Below, one piece after another: positions 61,052-64,000 of a DNA stretch of 64,000 bases (position 1 is the stretch's first letter; every line of letters begins with the position of its first letter). The translations under genes were made by a program, and so were the position numbers. This stretch comes from Aureimonas sp. OT7 (GTDB lineage Bacteria > Pseudomonadota > Alphaproteobacteria > Rhizobiales > Rhizobiaceae): assembly GCF_014844055.1 (NCBI RefSeq), contig NZ_CP062167.1:3509501-3573500 (forward strand). Reading direction: 5' to 3'. The notes beneath the pieces were generated by a model. The model had not been told where the DNA came from. It made no database searches and saw only the letters and a program-made list of their open reading frames with translations.

Positions 61052-62629
61052 TCAGTTCTTCACGACGTCGCGCAGGATCAGGGTGAAATCGGGCTGCAGG
61101 GTGAACCCCTCCACCCGTGACGTCGTCACGGCGTTCTGCTTCCAGTTGGCGACGAAGAGCCAGGGCGCCTCCTCATGCACGAGGCCCTGAATTTCGCGGT
61201 AGAGGTCCGCTCGCTCCTCGAAGTCGATCGCCGTGCGGGCCTGATCCAGCAAGCCGTCCAGATGCGGGTTGCTATAATATCCGGAATTGAAGCCACCCGC
61301 CTCCGGCATCGCGTTGGAATGCAGGGTCAGGAAGGGCAGCGTATCCGGATCGTTCGTCATCCACGCCATTTCCGCCATGTCGCCCTTGCCGGACAGCCCG
61401 CCATTCACCTGTGCAAGGTAGCTGTTCCACTCATGGGTCTGGATATTGGCGTTCAGCCCGACGGCGGCGAGGTCCGACTGGATGGCCGTCGCCATCTGGA
61501 CCGGGTCCAGCATGCCGGAACCGCCTTCCGTCGCAAGGAAGGTCATGTCCGCCTCGGTGACGCCGGCCTCCGCCAGCAGCGCCTTGGCGCGTTCGGGATC
61601 GTGCGGATACGGTGCGATGCCAGGGTCGGTCGCCCAGTCGAAGGCGGGCGGGATCGGGCCGGCGGCTACCTCCGCCGTACCCTGGAGGATGTTGTCCACG
61701 ATGCCCTGCTTGTCGACCGCATAATTGACCGCCTGCCGCACCCGCTTGTCCGCGAACGGGCCGTCACGCGTATTCAGGATCAGGAACCAGACATGCGGGC
61801 CGACCGTCTCGTGCACGGCGAAGGCCGGATCGTCGCGGAAGGTCGCGACATTGTCCGGTGGCGTCTCCACGAGGACGTCGATACCGCCGGCCATCATCTC
61901 GGCGATCCGTGTATTGGCATCGGTGATGGGCCGAAAGACGACCGCCTGGAGCTGCGGCGCGCCGTCCCAGTAGTCCGGGTTGGCTTCCACGACCACCCTC
62001 TGGTTCGCCACCCACTCGGCAAAACGGAAAGGCCCGGTGCCCGAAGGGCTGCGGCCAAACTCGCCGCCCGACGCTTCCACCCCGGCGGGGGAAACGATCA
62101 AACCCACCGGTGCGGCCAGATTGGACAGGAAGGGCGCAAAGGGCTCCTTCAGCGTGAACTCGACCGTCAGCGGATCGACCGCCGTGACGCTGTCGACGGC
62201 ATCGAACTGGAAGGACAGCGGAAATGGCCCCGTATTGTGGAACGGATGGGCCTCGTCGAGCATCCGGTCGAAATTGAACTTCACCGCCTGCGCGTCGAAG
62301 GGCGACCCATCGTGAAAGGTCACGCCCTCGCGCAGGGTGAACGTGTAGGTAAGCCCGTCCTCCGAGATGTCCCAGGCGGTGGCGAGCGCCGGTTCCAGGT
62401 CGAGCGTACCCGCTTCGTACCGAACCAGGCCATCATAGACGTTCATCAGGATCCGGAAGTCGTTGGCGGCCGTCACGCGGTGCGGGTCCAGCGATTGCGG
62501 CTCGGCGATCTGTCCGACGATCAGCACGCCCGGCGGCGTCTGCGCCATTGCCGGCGCGGCCCCGGCAAAGATGACCGAGGCTGCGAGGGCCAGTGCGGCA
62601 AGGCGGCTCCGAACGGCTGTCATCATCAT
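61052..62629 (-). CDS. Peptide-type ABC substrate-binding protein
   Basis: This 525-residue family 5 extracellular solute-binding protein (DppA/OppA type) has a signal peptide MMMTAVRSRLAALALAASVIFAGAAPAMA. The mature part shows the family pattern LIVGQIAEPQSLDPHRVTAANDFRILMNVYDGLVRYEAGT, ALATAWDISEDGLTYTFTLREGVTFHDGSPFDAQAVKFNFDRML and SGTGPFRFAEWV. The ligand may be a peptide, nickel complex, glutathione or opine; it is not predictable. It leads a four-gene importer operon on the minus strand. Confidence 0.93.
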   Translation of the reverse strand: MMMTAVRSRLAALALAASVIFAGAAPAMAQTPPGVLIVGQIAEPQSLDPHRVTAANDFRILMNVYDGLVRYEAGTLDLEPALATAWDISEDGLTYTFTLREGVTFHDGSPFDAQAVKFNFDRMLDEAHPFHNTGPFPLSFQFDAVDSVTAVDPLTVEFTLKEPFAPFLSNLAAPVGLIVSPAGVEASGGEFGRSPSGTGPFRFAEWVANQRVVVEANPDYWDGAPQLQAVVFRPITDANTRIAEMMAGGIDVLVETPPDNVATFRDDPAFAVHETVGPHVWFLILNTRDGPFADKRVRQAVNYAVDKQGIVDNILQGTAEVAAGPIPPAFDWATDPGIAPYPHDPERAKALLAEAGVTEADMTFLATEGGSGMLDPVQMATAIQSDLAAVGLNANIQTHEWNSYLAQVNGGLSGKGDMAEMAWMTNDPDTLPFLTLHSNAMPEAGGFNSGYYSNPHLDGLLDQARTAIDFEERADLYREIQGLVHEEAPWLFVANWKQNAVTTSRVEGFTLQPDFTLILRDVVKN

Positions 62630-62696
62630 CCCCCATCCTGTGCTCGTGGAGGGGAAGCCTAGGTCAGCCGGGCGTCATAACAACCCCGAAAACGCG

Positions 62697-63455
62697 TCAG
62701 GCCGTCGCTTTCCTGCTACCGACGAGCCCGAAAACCGCGCCCTCCGGGTCGAGGCACTTGAGTGCGAACGCGCCGCCGGGCACCTCATGCGGGCCGTGCA
62801 CGACGGTGCCGCCGGCATCGCGTACCCGGCCTGCCGCGGCGTCGATATCGTCCACCGCCACATAGAACGTCCAACCGGGTTGCATTCCCGCCGGGGCATT
62901 CATCATGCCGCCCTGGTCGGTCCCCGCGCTGCCGTAGATCTGGTAGGTGCCCATCGGCCCCATATCCATCGCCTGCCCTTTTTCCCATCCGAACAGCGTC
63001 TGGAAAAACGAAAAGCTTGCCTGCCAGTCGCTCGCCACAAGCTCGTTCCAGCATACGGTGCCGAGCGGCCCGGCAGCGGCGCGCGGGTCCTCGTCGCAGT
63101 CCACGAGGCCCTTTCCGACATAGAACGGCAGGCCGTCGCGGTCCGCCAGCAGCGCGAATCGGATAGCGCCCGGCACCTCGGTCTCCGGCATCAGCACCCG
63201 GGCGCCCTCACCGTTTGCTGCGGATACGACCGAGGCCACGTCATCGACATCCACGTAGCCGGCCCAGCGCGGCGGTTCGCCCGACTGGGTGCGGCGCGCA
63301 CCCGCAACGCTGCCATGCCCCATCGACAGCAGGAAATACCCGGCAGTGCCCGGCGCCGGCTCGGGCTGCCAGCCGACAACCTCGCCGTAGAAGCGCAGGG
63401 CCGCATCGAGATCGCGCGCGGCGATCTCGTGCCAGAAGAAACGACCGTTCGACAT
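62697..63455 (-). CDS. Two-domain VOC (glyoxalase-fold) protein
   Basis: The 252-residue protein has two tandem VOC domains. The first starts MSNGRFFWHEIAARDLDAALRFYGEVVGWQ and the second LGTVCWNELVASDWQASFSFFQTLFGWEKG. Both have the beta-alpha-beta-beta-beta pattern and similar endings (ADRDGLPFYV and LDPEGAVFGLVG). The order resembles CFP-30B-like VOC proteins, whose chemistry is mostly unknown. The start at 63455 has GGGAGG 7 bases upstream. It is divergent from the acyl-CoA dehydrogenase gene, with a palindrome between them. Confidence 0.88.
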   Translation of the reverse strand: MSNGRFFWHEIAARDLDAALRFYGEVVGWQPEPAPGTAGYFLLSMGHGSVAGARRTQSGEPPRWAGYVDVDDVASVVSAANGEGARVLMPETEVPGAIRFALLADRDGLPFYVGKGLVDCDEDPRAAAGPLGTVCWNELVASDWQASFSFFQTLFGWEKGQAMDMGPMGTYQIYGSAGTDQGGMMNAPAGMQPGWTFYVAVDDIDAAAGRVRDAGGTVVHGPHEVPGGAFALKCLDPEGAVFGLVGSRKATA

Positions 63456-63482
63456 GGGGAACCTCCCGTCCGATTTTTTTAC

Positions 63483-63494
63483 GTTGATATCAAC
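63483..63494. promoter_or_regulatory. 12-bp palindrome between the VOC and acyl-CoA dehydrogenase genes
   Basis: GTTGATATCAAC is a perfect palindrome in the AT-rich part of the 134-base divergent intergenic region, 28 bases before the VOC start. It has the size of a MarR- or PadR-type operator. No such regulator gene is in view. Confidence 0.5.
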
Positions 63495-63589
63495 TATATT
63501 CCGATCCGTAAAGCCGCCAGTCGGCCTCTGCGGTGGAGACGGCACGGATTTCGTGCGATAGCAGGCCTATCGAATTGGGAGACATGGAC

Positions 63590-64000
63590 ATGACACACGC
63601 TTTTCCCGCCGGTGGGCAGCCTGCGATGGGCCGGTTCGACTGGGCGGACGCGTTCATGCTGGAGGCGCAACTGACCGAGGAAGAGCGGCTGATCCGCGAC
63701 TCCGCCCGGGATTTCGCCCAGGAAAAGCTGCAGCCGCGAATCCTCGAAGCCTATGAGCGCGAGACGGTCGAGCCGGAGATCTTTCGCGAGATGGGGTCGC
63801 TCGGCCTGCTCGGCGTTACCCTGCCCGAGGATTACGGCTGCGCCGGTGCATCCTACGTCGCCTACGGCCTCGTCGCGCGCGAGGTGGAGCGGGTCGATTC
63901 CGGCTATCGCTCAATGATGAGCGTGCAGTCATCGCTGGTCATGTATCCGATCTACGCCTACGGCACGGAAGAGCAGCGCCGGACATACCTGCCCCGGCTG
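63590..64000 (+). CDS. gcdH: Acyl-CoA dehydrogenase, probably glutaryl-CoA dehydrogenase (5' part)
   Basis: The first 137 residues are present; the frame leaves the right edge open. The sequence [43 protein letters not shown] and [75 protein letters not shown] matches the N-terminal domain of glutaryl-CoA dehydrogenase. That enzyme converts glutaryl-CoA to crotonyl-CoA in lysine and tryptophan breakdown. The catalytic Glu lies outside the window. ATG 63590 is preferred, with GGGAG 8 bases before; 63584 is possible. Confidence 0.88.
   Translation, partial: MTHAFPAGGQPAMGRFDWADAFMLEAQLTEEERLIRDSARDFAQEKLQPRILEAYERETVEPEIFREMGSLGLLGVTLPEDYGCAGASYVAYGLVAREVERVDSGYRSMMSVQSSLVMYPIYAYGTEEQRRTYLPRL

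Overview
The window reads as a high-GC alphaproteobacterial chromosome, most likely of the order Hyphomicrobiales (Rhizobiales). The evidence is the run folA-hflK-hflC-degP / serB<>miaA-ilvB-ilvN ... pdxJ-ilvC, a rhizobial-type glycerol ABC transporter operon (glpR-D-S-T-P-Q-U-V-K), a PhnA-like membrane protein and a urease cluster. No phage, transposase, CRISPR array or plasmid gene was seen. The genus cannot be fixed from the sequence alone.

Layout. 1-2.1 kb: a truncated DUF1194 gene, a succinate-semialdehyde-type dehydrogenase and tRNA-Lys. 2.1-5 kb: an accessory-looking stretch with a small zinc-ribbon membrane protein, a PhnA-like membrane protein with a possible EcfG promoter, and a frameshifted LysE-family exporter. 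5.07-15.4 kb: one gene for a 3456-residue modular protein made of 20 Ig-like repeats, three FN3 domains, two chitin-binding (CBM5/12-type) modules and three GH18 (chitinase-fold) domains. Two GH18 copies keep the DxDxE motif and the last has lost it. The gene has its own promoter and terminator, and no secretion signal is visible at either end. 15.6-28.9 kb: housekeeping genes for branched-chain amino acids (ilvC, ilvN, ilvB), pyridoxine (pdxJ), tRNA modification (miaA), serine (serB), membrane quality control (degP, hflC, hflK) and folate (folA). A 17-codon leader peptide rich in Ile, Leu and Val, followed by two hairpins, forms an attenuator in front of ilvB.

29-31.9 kb: a lipoprotein, an AlbA_2/Schlafen-type protein with an inverted repeat just upstream, tRNA-Gln and tRNA-Pro. 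31.9-36.1 kb: an RND efflux pump with its adaptor. 36.1-44.8 kb: a UPF0114 membrane protein, a GntP-type permease, a urea transporter and the urease genes in the order ureE-G-F, gap, ureD-A-B-C, all on the minus strand. Urea is taken up, hydrolysed by UreABC and the enzyme is nickel-loaded by UreDEFG.

45-56.4 kb: an MFS transporter, then the glycerol regulon on the plus strand. The repressor glpR is followed by glpD, an ABC glycerol importer whose two ATPases have complementary lost motifs, and glycerol kinase; two TTTCG-repeat sites are candidate GlpR operators. 56.4-64 kb: an AI-2E-type membrane protein, a dipeptide-type ABC importer in which one permease is fused to one ATPase, a two-domain VOC protein and the start of a glutaryl-CoA dehydrogenase-like gene.

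The least ordinary items are the giant modular GH18 protein, the ilv attenuator with an apparently leaderless leader peptide, and the asymmetric GlpS/GlpT ATPase pair.
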